Below, piece by piece: positions 56,008-64,000 of a DNA stretch of 64,000 nucleotides; within the stretch, counting starts at the first letter, position 1, and the number at the start of each line of letters is the position of its first letter. Source of the stretch: JBKHYJ01 sp046565505 (lineage in GTDB: Bacteria; Acidobacteriota; Blastocatellia; UBA7656); assembly GCA_046565505.1 (NCBI GenBank), contig JBKHYJ010000090.1, forward strand, positions 7,247-71,246, read 5' to 3'. The notes beneath the pieces were generated by a model, which saw only the letters and a program-made list of their open reading frames with translations, was not told where the DNA came from and did not search any database. The translations under genes were made by a program, and so were the position numbers.

Positions 56008-57066
56008 ATGGTGTTTCGGTACGCTCTGTCACCGCCGCATCTCGCGAGGCGTCTGTTTACTTTTCACTCGGCGCTGTGTGCGACGCTTGTGATTATACTC
56101 TGCGCGGCAGAAACGCCGGCCCAGTTGAGCGGCACTGTCGATTCCGACGTGCGCGACCCGGGGACGGGCGGCGCGAACTCTATTCAGGGGCACATCTATT
56201 ACCCCGGCGGCAGGCTCGCCGACAAGGCGATGAGGGTGAGGCTTCGCGGCGCGCGGGGAGGCGAGCAGTTTACGATTTCTAATGATAATGGCTCTTTTAT
56301 TTTCGCCCGATTGCGTGCCGGGAGCTACGATTTAACAATCAACGCAGGAGATCAGTACGAGCCGGTCGAGCAGAGGGTCGAGATCCTGAGCTCGACAGGC
56401 AGCGGCGGTCAAGTGGTTACGGTTCAAATCAACCTGGAGTTGAAAAGAACGTCGCCTAAGCCTCCGGGAACTGTTGATGCTGCCTCGGCGGGCGTGCCGG
56501 AAGCGGCCCTCAACCTTTACAAGAAAGCCCTGGAGTCGGACTCCCGGGGCAACCGCATGAGGGCGATTGAGCAATTGAAAAAGGCGCTCGTTATTCACCC
56601 CGCATTTTTGCCCGCGCTCAACGAGCTCGGCTTGCAATATCTCAGGCTCAAGCAGCCAGACAAAGCCGTAGGCGCTCTACGATCCGCGCTTGAGCTTGCG
56701 CCTGAATCATTCGCCCCGAGGTTGAACTTGGGCATTGCGCTCCTGCACATGAAAGATTTCACCGCCGCGCGAGTCGAGCTACAACGCGCGCTCGGCATGG
56801 ATGATAATTCGGCGCCCGCGCACATGCACCTGGGCCGAGCCCACCTGGGGTCCGGGGATTATCGGGCGGCCGAAAGAGAATTGCAGCGCGCCATTAATTT
56901 AGGCGGCGACGACGTGGTCGAGGCGCACAGGTTTCTAGGCGCGGTTTATATTGAGCTTCATGAAGAGGCTCGCGCCGCAGACGCACTGGGCAATTACCTG
57001 AGGTTAGCGCCAAACGCGAGTGACGCGGCGCGTATTCGCGAAATCAGGGAACAACTGCACAGGTGA
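56008..57066 (+). CDS. Secreted TPR protein with carboxypeptidase-regulatory-like domain
   Basis: 352 residues; ATG at 56008 with GGAGG 5 nt upstream. A hydrophobic segment (about residues 15-38, ending in a PAQ-type site) is a signal peptide or anchor. Residues about 57-145 form a beta-sandwich of the carboxypeptidase-regulatory type (IQGHIYYPGGRLADKAMRV, FIFARLRAGSYDLTI). From about 165 to the end there are five or so tetratricopeptide repeats (LKKALVIHPAFLPALNELGL, GALRSALELAPESFAPRLNL). It probably acts as a periplasmic or surface scaffold for protein complexes. This domain pairing is common in Acidobacteriota. Confidence 0.85.
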   Translation: MVFRYALSPPHLARRLFTFHSALCATLVIILCAAETPAQLSGTVDSDVRDPGTGGANSIQGHIYYPGGRLADKAMRVRLRGARGGEQFTISNDNGSFIFARLRAGSYDLTINAGDQYEPVEQRVEILSSTGSGGQVVTVQINLELKRTSPKPPGTVDAASAGVPEAALNLYKKALESDSRGNRMRAIEQLKKALVIHPAFLPALNELGLQYLRLKQPDKAVGALRSALELAPESFAPRLNLGIALLHMKDFTAARVELQRALGMDDNSAPAHMHLGRAHLGSGDYRAAERELQRAINLGGDDVVEAHRFLGAVYIELHEEARAADALGNYLRLAPNASDAARIREIREQLHR

Positions 57067-57279
57067 GCCGCGACCGGCCGGATGTAAATCTCTACGCAGG
57101 CTCTTCGCTCTATGCCCGCGGCCGTGGCCTGGCCCGCCGTGTTATGCTACCCTCTGAGTGATTTCGAGTTCCCAATCCTCACACAGCCTGGACGCTGAAT
57201 TCCAGAAGGCTTGCTAAGCCTGTAACGCGCGATGGATTCCGCAAACCGTAGACAATGTCTCATGCAGAAGGGGGTATCA

Positions 57280-58416
57280 ATGATGAGGAATATTGCTTTC
57301 CCGAGCAAGGTTGCGCTGCTTTGTATTCTTACATTGGCCGCAGCGCATTCCGGCCCGGCTTCCGGCTCCACAAAAGCCGGGAGTCCTGCGGCATCCGCAA
57401 TCTCTATATATGGCGTTTGGCACGCCGGCAATGACGCTTGCACATGGGCTAGCGTGCGAAACATGGTAGAGTTCGATAGCAAAAACCATTGGCTCATAGA
57501 TCGCGGCGACGGGCTTCCTTCCGTGAACCTCGTGGTCCTCAGTTTTGTCAACCCGCTGAGATTGCTCAACAAGACGAACGACTCGCAGACTTCGCAGGGC
57601 ATACCCGTCGGCATGACGCAAGAAGTCGTAAACTACTTCAAGTCCAGAAGCATCCGCGTGATGCTCTCAATCGGCGGCATAACCTATACGAAGGATTGGA
57701 ACACAGCCCTGGCGGCCAACCCCGCACAGCTTGGAAGGAATGCGGCAGAGGTGGCGCACCGTCTCGGCGTTGGCGTTGAGATAGACTACGAAGAGGACAG
57801 GAGTCCAAACCTTTCAGGGTTGCAAGCGTTTATTGACGCCTACCGTGCTTATGTGAATCCGGTTACCGGGCAGGGAACGCAATACGACCCTACCGGGGCC
57901 AATCACGCGGCGCGCCTGACCATAGACCTGGCCGCGGGGGACCGCTGGCTGATTGATCTGTGCCAGAAAGCGACGGCAGACTGGCTAAAGACCAGCGCGC
58001 CGGTTCTTGATTACGCAAACGCTATGGTGCCTAACAAGCAGCCGAGTAATGCGAGCAGCGCGCAGGCCAATTGGCAGGAGCACGTAGATGGCAAGCCGCA
58101 GTATAGCCCTCCGATCCCGCCGCTAGCCCCCGCGAAGTTCACAGGGAGCCTGTGGCTCGTCGGTAATCATCCCCTGGCTGAATGCACGGCCTTCAACAGC
58201 TCGCTAGAGAATGCTACCGGGAGCTATGTCCAAACCGTCGCGCCGGCCGGCGCCGGGACGACTCCGGGAATGCTGGGGTATATGTTTTGGGCGGCGGAGT
58301 GTGAGGGGACCAGGACCGTTTGCACCACGCCTCCTAACACGTGTGAAGGGGGACTGGGCCTGGGGGCCAAGACATACAATATTCCGATACCTATGCCACC
58401 CCTTCGTCAAAGTTGA
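57280..58416 (+). CDS. Secreted GH18-like (chitinase-fold) protein
   Basis: 378 residues from ATG 57280 (GAAGGGGG upstream); an ATG 48 bp earlier lacks a ribosome site and would put extra residues before the signal peptide. Signal peptide about residues 1-28 (NIAFPSKVALLCILTLAAA). The body looks like a glycoside hydrolase 18 barrel: NLVVLSFVNP on strand 2, VMLSIGGIT (SxGG motif) on strand 3, and GVEIDYEED on strand 4, where the DxxDxDxE motif keeps the last Asp-x-Glu but has lost the first Asp. The catalytic Glu is present, so activity on chitin or peptidoglycan-type sugars is possible, or it may only bind sugars. Six or so Cys near the C-terminus could form disulfides. Confidence 0.7.
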   Translation: MMRNIAFPSKVALLCILTLAAAHSGPASGSTKAGSPAASAISIYGVWHAGNDACTWASVRNMVEFDSKNHWLIDRGDGLPSVNLVVLSFVNPLRLLNKTNDSQTSQGIPVGMTQEVVNYFKSRSIRVMLSIGGITYTKDWNTALAANPAQLGRNAAEVAHRLGVGVEIDYEEDRSPNLSGLQAFIDAYRAYVNPVTGQGTQYDPTGANHAARLTIDLAAGDRWLIDLCQKATADWLKTSAPVLDYANAMVPNKQPSNASSAQANWQEHVDGKPQYSPPIPPLAPAKFTGSLWLVGNHPLAECTAFNSSLENATGSYVQTVAPAGAGTTPGMLGYMFWAAECEGTRTVCTTPPNTCEGGLGLGAKTYNIPIPMPPLRQS

Positions 58417-58614
58417 GAGGGAAGCAAAATTATAAGGCTTCGTGACCAGTCGGGCCCGACGGCCGGCGGAGTATAGTGTCATCTGTGTAATCGTAAAGCG
58501 CCGACGGACCTCGACTGACGGCGTCCATTGCGTGCGTTCAGTAGAGCGTAAATAATTACCAATTGTCAGAATGCTCAGGTGGACAGAGACATACATTCGC
58601 GGGGAGGGTAGAAG

Positions 58615-60789
58615 ATGCATGCCAGGCTGATAACACTGGTGGTAATCGGGCTGCTTCTGTTACAGATCTCTGCCGTATTGGCGGCACCGACTCAGGACGA
58701 CCTTCTGGGTATGTGGACGGACACATATTCCGATACCGCTGGCATTTCAAGCGCGTCGAATGTGGCGCCAGACAGCGCAACGGGCACGCTGAAGCTGACG
58801 AACGCGGCGGGAGGGTTCTCCCCCCCTTACAACGCGACGGGCTACGCCATTACGACAACAATCATCCCGCAGAGTGTTGCGCGGTGGGGTGTTATCTCAT
58901 GGACGGGCAACTCGCCTGAGGCGGCTACGATCAAGGTTCAGGTACTAGACGAAGCAGATTACAGCTATCCCGATAGCCTGCTGCCCGGCAACACGAATGG
59001 CTTTCAGTCATCCCCCATCAACCTGGGCGAATTGTCCGTAACGCGGACGGCAAATTCAGATGGCGCGGCTAAATTCGCCCGCTTGAGGATTAAGATCACA
59101 CTATCGACCGCGGACGTGAATGTCACCCCGGAGGTAGATTCGCTGAGCCTGTCATGGACTGTCAGGAGGGGCAATTTTTCCCCGTCCCCGCTCGCCAGCA
59201 CGGGTTGGTCCGTTCAGGACGGCGACCTGCGCGCGACGCGCCGCAGCCTGGCTGAGACTGACACCCCTTATCTAACCTTGCGGTGGGTGAAAGATCAGCC
59301 GCACGACCTGGGCGGGATGACGACGCGCGGCCCGAGGGGCTTGATCTTCAACAAGACGCTGGGCGGATTCGTAGACTTTACCTCATTCAAGGTGAGCGAT
59401 GCCAAGCTGTCGGCTATTAATGCCCGGACGGGCGCGACGGCGTGGTCGCGCGCGATCTCCGGGGCATCGTTCAGCGAGATAAGCCACGCGGTGACGGAAA
59501 ACGGGACCTTGTACATCTCGGACATTTTCAATGATATCCTGCTTGCTTTCGACACAGTGCCGGGCACGCTGAAGTGGACCTATCAGTTTTTCGGCGGGCA
59601 CAGCAATAACAACGTCACCGTGGGTCCTGACGGCACTATTTATACCACCCGAATAAATGGGGCGGATGACACATTCACCGTCTGGGCCTTCAATCCCACC
59701 GGCATCGTCAAATGGGCGAGCAGCTACGACCCGCCTGACCGCATAGCCTGTAGCCAGATATCAATCGGGCCTGAGGGCAAGCTCTACATGGTGACAAGGG
59801 GGGTGAATTCCGCGAATGAGCCTACGGGGGGCGGGACCCTATTCGCGTTCAACCCCGGTGACGGTTCAATCGCCTGGCAGTACCCCGTGGGCGATGTATT
59901 CGGCATAACCCCGCTGATTGATTCGAGCGGGACAATTTATGTCGCCAACACGGAGAGCACCTCCACGCCGAAAAGCATCCTCGCGATTAACCCAGACGGA
60001 ACTCTAAAATGGCAGCACAGCATTGGGATAAGCACTGATTCGTGGGCCAGGCTGGCCCTGCGCCGTGATGGCCTTCTGCTGGCGGACCGCCGGTCAGTAT
60101 ACCCATCTACGTACAGAAGCATCGAGGCGGTGGCGACGGAGACGGGCGCGCTAGCCTGGGTCGAGCCGGTGGCCGCCGACAGCTTCTCTACAGACCTGTT
60201 TTTGAACGCGGCAAATGGGTTCTTCATCGCGACCTCGCCCGGCGGGCCGGAAGTCGGCTTCCACTATTATGACTCAGCGCACAAACTGCGTTGGACGTTG
60301 CGTAAGCTCAGCACTGCCACGATGGCTTTCAGGTGGTTCATGCAGGACGATGACGGATGGGTTTATGGCAATTTCACCAACCTTGATTCGCAGAATAATG
60401 TCTTGCTCGCGCTGTCCCCCTGGAAGCTTTCGGCCTCGCCGCCAGGTACTTTGGCGCCCGGCCAGACCCTTACTTTTCAGGTCACTACTACGATGCAGCC
60501 GACAAGCCCCTTGGACGGTCGGAGGAATCAGGCACAGGTGGTAGTGGATACGGGAGAAGTGATCCCACTAACATATGCATCTACTGATAGTCTTGGGTCC
60601 ACGCGGTGGGTGGGCGAGTACAGGCTGCCGCAAACTATCAGCGCGGGATTACATAGGTTCACGGTCGAGGCGAATGCCGCGGGAATTCAAACGGATATCG
60701 CCGTGAGGTTCTCAACGCCGGCCGCTGATTCAAACAACACGGGAATAACAGCCGACGGAGAATTCACTGTGGCGACTACCTCGCCATAA
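58615..60789 (+). CDS. Secreted PQQ-like beta-propeller protein
   Basis: 724 residues; ATG 58615 with GGGGAGGG upstream. Signal peptide about 1-23 (LVVIGLLLLQISAVLA). Residues about 25-210 have a beta-rich character without a clear family. From about 250 to 620 there are repeats of the PQQ/quinoprotein propeller type (ALKVLDARTG-like: AINARTGATAWSRAISG, NVTVGPDGTIYTTRING, LFAFNPGDGSIAWQYPVG, LAINPDGTLKWQHSIG). The C-terminal 100 residues look Ig-like. Proteins of this kind are usually structural or surface proteins without bound PQQ. It is 200 bp after the GH18-like gene, on the same strand. Confidence 0.8.
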   Translation: MHARLITLVVIGLLLLQISAVLAAPTQDDLLGMWTDTYSDTAGISSASNVAPDSATGTLKLTNAAGGFSPPYNATGYAITTTIIPQSVARWGVISWTGNSPEAATIKVQVLDEADYSYPDSLLPGNTNGFQSSPINLGELSVTRTANSDGAAKFARLRIKITLSTADVNVTPEVDSLSLSWTVRRGNFSPSPLASTGWSVQDGDLRATRRSLAETDTPYLTLRWVKDQPHDLGGMTTRGPRGLIFNKTLGGFVDFTSFKVSDAKLSAINARTGATAWSRAISGASFSEISHAVTENGTLYISDIFNDILLAFDTVPGTLKWTYQFFGGHSNNNVTVGPDGTIYTTRINGADDTFTVWAFNPTGIVKWASSYDPPDRIACSQISIGPEGKLYMVTRGVNSANEPTGGGTLFAFNPGDGSIAWQYPVGDVFGITPLIDSSGTIYVANTESTSTPKSILAINPDGTLKWQHSIGISTDSWARLALRRDGLLLADRRSVYPSTYRSIEAVATETGALAWVEPVAADSFSTDLFLNAANGFFIATSPGGPEVGFHYYDSAHKLRWTLRKLSTATMAFRWFMQDDDGWVYGNFTNLDSQNNVLLALSPWKLSASPPGTLAPGQTLTFQVTTTMQPTSPLDGRRNQAQVVVDTGEVIPLTYASTDSLGSTRWVGEYRLPQTISAGLHRFTVEANAAGIQTDIAVRFSTPAADSNNTGITADGEFTVATTSP

Positions 60790-60890
60790 GCTGCCCCGAC
60801 TTGGGCGGCAGGTCAGTTTGCGCGTTCTCAAACCCACGCGGCGAAGCACAGCACCGGGGATGAGTTTCGCGACTCTATTCGTTAGACCCG

Positions 60891-61445
60891 CTATGATTTT
60901 ACTTTGCGCTGGAGTACGCCCGTTAACGCGGCTATCCCCAGAGGGACCAGAATGGCGCCCGCCAATCTGTGGAATGTAGCATAACTGGCGAAGGACAGAT
61001 TAAGGGACCCGGAGTCTGGAATGCCATATTCGCTCGGCCTCCACCGGCTGCCGGAAGGAATTTCTACGATGGGAATAAACTGATTCAGGCTGACGCCGAC
61101 CGCCTGCCAGATGGGAAGCTTTATCCTGCTGCTCTGCGTATCCTCGGCCGTGGCATGGGGAGGCTTTGACAGTTGATTCTCAGAGGCGCTCGGCAATGAC
61201 AGTTGAGCAACAACCGGCAAAGCTTCCTTATTTTTTCCTTCGGCGTGACTGCATTTTCGCGGCTGAAAATATAGACCCCCAATGCCAGAATGAGCAGACT
61301 AAAGACGATCAGCCGATATGGCCGTACGCCATAGTTGAAGAGTGTCTTTTGGACGAAGTCCGGGCAAGCTACCGGCGGCTCACGCAATGCCTGTTCCCGC
61401 AGCAGGTTCTTCCCATCCTCCCTCCCGCAGACATGATCTAGTATT
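60891..61445 (-). pseudogene. Frameshifted, truncated membrane-protein gene
   Basis: Two protein-like pieces in different frames follow one another. The first (about 61445-61230) reads LLREQALREPPVACPDFVQK, LFNYGVRPYRLIVFSLLIL and VYIFSRENAVTPKEK, with one transmembrane helix. The second (61220-60891) reads WQAVGVSLNQFIPIVEIPSG and SYATFHRLAGAILVPLGIAA, again membrane-like, ending LQRKVKS. The switch is at an A-rich run near 61230 (GAAAAAATAAGG on the minus strand). The expected upstream part of such a protein is not found in a consistent frame. It resembles the C-terminal part of bacterial ion-channel or pentapeptide-linked membrane proteins. It is broken, unless the frameshift is a sequencing error. 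Confidence 0.55.
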
Positions 61446-61847
61446 CGTTGAGCTTCGCGGCATCTTCTGGCCGCCTTGGCTGGCGGTGTAGCCTGCGTAG
61501 GCGGCCACGTGCTGGAACAGCGCCCCGTTCCTGCCATCCTTGAAGAAAGGATGGCAAGGATGGCATCGCAGAGCCCGTTAGAGCTGAGCATCTCTAGCGC
61601 ATGCTGGATGCTTTTGCCGGCGAGCCCTGACCGGCCCAAAGGCCGGCGAGATAGGCGGAGGCGTTAAATGGCATGCGTGGCCGGCAAATGAATTAGTAAT
61701 CGCGTCGGTAAGGCGCGGCACCGCGGACCGATATGATGGGATGATTGTAGCCTTGCTAGATTTCAGGTCCTGGGATAGAAACGGACGGTACCCTGGGATT
61801 TCCAGTACCCCATTCAATCAGGGTTGAAAACAGGATTGCCGAGGCAG
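61446..61847. other. Intergenic stretch, nothing recognised
   Basis: About 400 bp between the broken membrane-protein gene and the kinase gene. Short open frames exist but none is protein-like with a ribosome site, and no repeat or RNA gene is evident. It may contain more decayed sequence of the upstream part of the membrane-protein gene. Confidence 0.4.
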
Positions 61848-63494
61848 TCAGGGCCTCCTTCGATCAGGCGGCATATGACCGGGCGGCGGAGGGAAAGGCG
61901 GAGGCGGATGGAGATGAGGCGGCGGTGGCATCTGGCGCATGGGGTCTTCCTGAACCATCTCTTCCGGCCTGCGAGGAGGCGGGCCCTGCACGCCCTCGGG
62001 TACTTCGGGCGGTCGCTTCGTCTCTGCCCGCTCATCTTCTCGCCTGGGCTCCTCTCGGTCGGCTGCTTGCCCTGTTTGCTCGCCCCTCGGCTTGCCATTA
62101 TTATCATCGGAACTCGGCGGTTGCTCTTCCCTGGCAGGCTGCGCACTAGGAGAGACTGGCTCAGTTCTTGAGACCGGCGCTCCGGGAACTTCACCGGCAG
62201 TCTTCGCGCTGGCATTTGGCTGTTCCGGGGCCGGAACCTGTTCGACCTTCTGTATGATGATTGGGGTGGCATTCGCGCTTTCGCTTTTCGGGCCCGGTTT
62301 AAATGCGACGGCGATTATTGTGACTGCAATGATCAGCGTGAGGCCTGCGACAATCGCTTTTGATAAGCCCGAAGCCCTTTCCGCAGGTATGATGACCGTA
62401 GGTGATTTCCTCTGGGCGGCGGTGGCAGGCCTTAGTTGATTTAAACTTTTTTCGGCGACCTGCGCTCGCGTTGCTTGCCTTAATTGGGTCGCCGAGGCTC
62501 GGGTTGTATACGAGTTGTCTTTACTCAATCCGGCGGCGGGTGTCGCTGACGGAGAAGCAAGCATACGGGTAGAGGAGCCGGGCGAGGTTGCAGGGTGGCT
62601 GTTTCTACTTGAGTCCGGGCGATGGGGCTGCGGCTGCACATGTGCCGCTACATCGTGTCCGCCCGGGCGCGCGGCTTCGCTGAGCATCCTACGCATTTCG
62701 ACGGCGCTTGATGGGCGGTCGTCCTTCTTCAGAGCCACGGCGCTCATTACTACTCTGTTCAATGCCGCGGGGATACTTTGATTAACTTCACTCGCGGGCG
62801 GGAGTGGGTCCGGCTGCCCGTTCAAAATGCAGGAGGCGCGAGTCATCGCGTCGATAGGCTTTACGCCGGTCAGAATGTGATAAAGCGTCGCCCCGAGCGA
62901 ATAGATGTCGCTTCGCGGGTCCGTGCCAGACCCCTGAGCCTGCTCCAGTGGCGCATAGCTGGGCGTGTAGCCAAAGATGCTTGGGTTCGAGCCGACATTT
63001 GTCATCTCTAGCGCCGTGCCTTTCGCCAAGCCGAAGTCCAACAGGACAACCTGGTTCCTTGACGTGAGCTTCAAATTCTGGGGCTTGATGTCGCGGTGAA
63101 TTATGGGCGGCTGCTGTGAGTGTAGGTAATCCAGCGCGTCGAGTATCTGATCCGCCCAGTGAAGCACTTCACCAACCGGGGTCGCCCCGCCACTCTCTCG
63201 AATTAGCTCTTGCAAGTCATCGCCAGGTATATACTCCATCACAAGGAATTGGCCGCTGGTATCGGCAAAATGATCAAACACCTTAGGCAACGCAACGTGC
63301 CTGAGCCCGGCCAGTAATCTTGCCTCTCGCTCGAAGGCCGCCAGCAGCATCGCGTCCAGGAAGAAGGTCTCTTTCAAGGCGACTGTATTACCTAGCCTCT
63401 GGTCGCGTGCCAGATACACCGCGCCCATGCCGCCCTGGCCTATAGGTTTGATGATCTCATAGCGGTTCTGCAGGATAGTGCCAGCTTGAATCAT
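61848..63494 (-). CDS. Hanks-type Ser/Thr protein kinase with transmembrane segment
   Basis: 548 residues; ATG 63494 preceded by GAAGGGA. Kinase domain about 10-275: glycine loop GQGGMGAVYLA (19-29), ATP-binding K41 in VALKE, catalytic HRDIKPQN (133-140; D135 is the base), and DFG at 153-155. A Ser/Thr/Pro-rich juxtamembrane linker follows, then one transmembrane helix near 375-395 (AIVAGLTLIIAVTIIAVAF) and an outer tail very rich in Pro, Glu and Arg that ends in Pro/His repeats. No PASTA or other sensor domain is visible. It probably phosphorylates cytoplasmic proteins in response to an envelope signal. The kinase is not obviously linked to its neighbours. Confidence 0.93.
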   Translation of the reverse strand: MIQAGTILQNRYEIIKPIGQGGMGAVYLARDQRLGNTVALKETFFLDAMLLAAFEREARLLAGLRHVALPKVFDHFADTSGQFLVMEYIPGDDLQELIRESGGATPVGEVLHWADQILDALDYLHSQQPPIIHRDIKPQNLKLTSRNQVVLLDFGLAKGTALEMTNVGSNPSIFGYTPSYAPLEQAQGSGTDPRSDIYSLGATLYHILTGVKPIDAMTRASCILNGQPDPLPPASEVNQSIPAALNRVVMSAVALKKDDRPSSAVEMRRMLSEAARPGGHDVAAHVQPQPHRPDSSRNSHPATSPGSSTRMLASPSATPAAGLSKDNSYTTRASATQLRQATRAQVAEKSLNQLRPATAAQRKSPTVIIPAERASGLSKAIVAGLTLIIAVTIIAVAFKPGPKSESANATPIIIQKVEQVPAPEQPNASAKTAGEVPGAPVSRTEPVSPSAQPAREEQPPSSDDNNGKPRGEQTGQAADREEPRREDERAETKRPPEVPEGVQGPPPRRPEEMVQEDPMRQMPPPPHLHPPPPFPPPPGHMPPDRRRP

Positions 63495-63886
63495 CTCTGT
63501 CCCTTCTCATCGGGGTGGAAAATCGAGAGCGATTTTAAACCACTGGTCGTGCGCAGGGAATACAAATCTCCTATCGGCCCCGCATCAGTGAGATGTTGGA
63601 TTGCTGATGACTCGGCGCGGGCTGTGCTCACGCAAGAAGCTATTCGGCGGTGGGCCTTGAAACTCAGGTAACGATTCGCGAATGACCTGCAAAGAGTGAC
63701 GGCCTTGGGCCTGAACGTTTTACCTGATGAAAGCGCGTCATAATGGGAGAGGCTGAATTGTATCGAGCCATTCTTCTGCTTCAGATGCTTCCCAAACCAT
63801 CAGCAACTATTCAACGGCCCGGCCGATGGGCAAGTACTGAGACAGGATGAATACGCCCGGGCCGCGTTGCATGACTAGAAACCATC
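63495..63886. other. Intergenic stretch before an IS end
   Basis: About 390 bp with no supported gene on either strand. It includes the upstream region of the kinase gene. The right end should contain the terminal inverted repeat of the IS element that begins near 63878; its partner end is outside the window. Confidence 0.45.
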
Positions 63887-64000
63887 TCAAAAATAGGCTC
63901 TGAGTAAGATCAGGATGCAACCGAGATGGACGAAGCCCAGGTAGTTCGCATCATGATACTCATATCGCACCAAAATCCGCCGGTAGTTTTGCAACCACGC
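63887..64000 (-). CDS. IS5-family transposase, C-terminal 37 residues (partial)
   Basis: Only the end of the protein is in the window: WLQNYRRILVRYEYHDANY then LGFVHLGCILILLRAYF and a stop at 63887. The (N)YRRILVRYEY...GFVHLGCI pattern is the usual C-terminus of IS5/IS1031-type transposases. It differs from the IS5-type element at 47.8-48.8 kb, so it is a different element. Whether it is intact cannot be judged here. Confidence 0.85.
   Translation of the reverse strand, partial: AWLQNYRRILVRYEYHDANYLGFVHLGCILILLRAYF

Noticed and set aside
1..64000. CRISPR arrays, tRNA or rRNA genes
   Set aside because: No regularly spaced identical repeats and no cloverleaf-like or rRNA-like stretch was seen in the intergenic regions. 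The 18-bp repeats at 45.5 kb are in frame within a gene and have no spacers.

Overview
The window looks like part of a chromosome, or a large replicon, of a soil-type Gram-negative bacterium, most likely Acidobacteriota (Blastocatellia-like). The evidence is indirect: a 1125-residue Oar-type TonB-dependent receptor with an N-terminal carboxypeptidase-regulatory-like domain, a TPR protein with the same kind of N-terminal domain, a PASTA-less Hanks kinase with a proline-rich tail, and mixed myxobacterial/cyanobacterial-like assembly-line enzymes. No rRNA or other phylogenetic marker is present, so this assignment is inference.

Region 1 (1-34654, all minus strand, read right to left) is a large hybrid lipopeptide/polyketide cluster that continues beyond the left edge. 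Order of synthesis: a 3642-residue starter protein (fatty acyl-AMP ligase, ACP, condensation, glycine-type adenylation, PCP, then KS-AT-KR-DH-ACP); a CmlA-like diiron beta-hydroxylase; a KS-AT-KR-ACP module; an aspartate kinase and an EctB-type diaminobutyrate aminotransferase; a two-module PKS whose second ketoreductase is dead; a membrane-anchored penicillin-acylase-type Ntn hydrolase; and a cut-off C-A NRPS whose adenylation pocket carries acidic residues. I read this as: acyl chain - Gly - four malonate extensions - an amino acid (perhaps 2,4-diaminobutyrate) - more beyond the window, with the acyl chain possibly removed by the acylase after export. No thioesterase, exporter or phosphopantetheinyl transferase of the cluster is in the window.

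Region 2 (34785-43332, minus) holds an ankyrin-repeat protein, a 1.9-kb gene-poor stretch with a long palindrome and an IS630 remnant, and a tightly overlapping five-gene operon: a QhpD-like radical SAM/SPASM enzyme, two U32-family proteins resembling UbiV and UbiU, a QhpF-like ABC exporter and a QhpE-like intracellular subtilisin. It has the maturation, cutting and export functions of the quinohemoprotein amine dehydrogenase pathway but none of the dehydrogenase subunits and no flavin monooxygenase. This is the best candidate in the window for an undescribed peptide-modification system.

Region 3 (about 43700-48820) is plasmid- or island-like: a truncated IS256 transposase, an HTH-ParA fusion overlapping a replication-initiator-like protein with 18-bp/hexapeptide repeats, an unknown convergent gene, and an intact-looking IS5-family element with a probable -1 frameshift.

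Region 4 (49583-64000) looks like ordinary, GC-richer genome: two ferritin-like proteins, the TonB receptor with a clear terminator, a TPR lipoprotein-like protein, a GH18-like secreted protein, a secreted beta-propeller protein, a frameshifted membrane-protein remnant, a Ser/Thr kinase and the end of another IS5-type transposase at the right edge.
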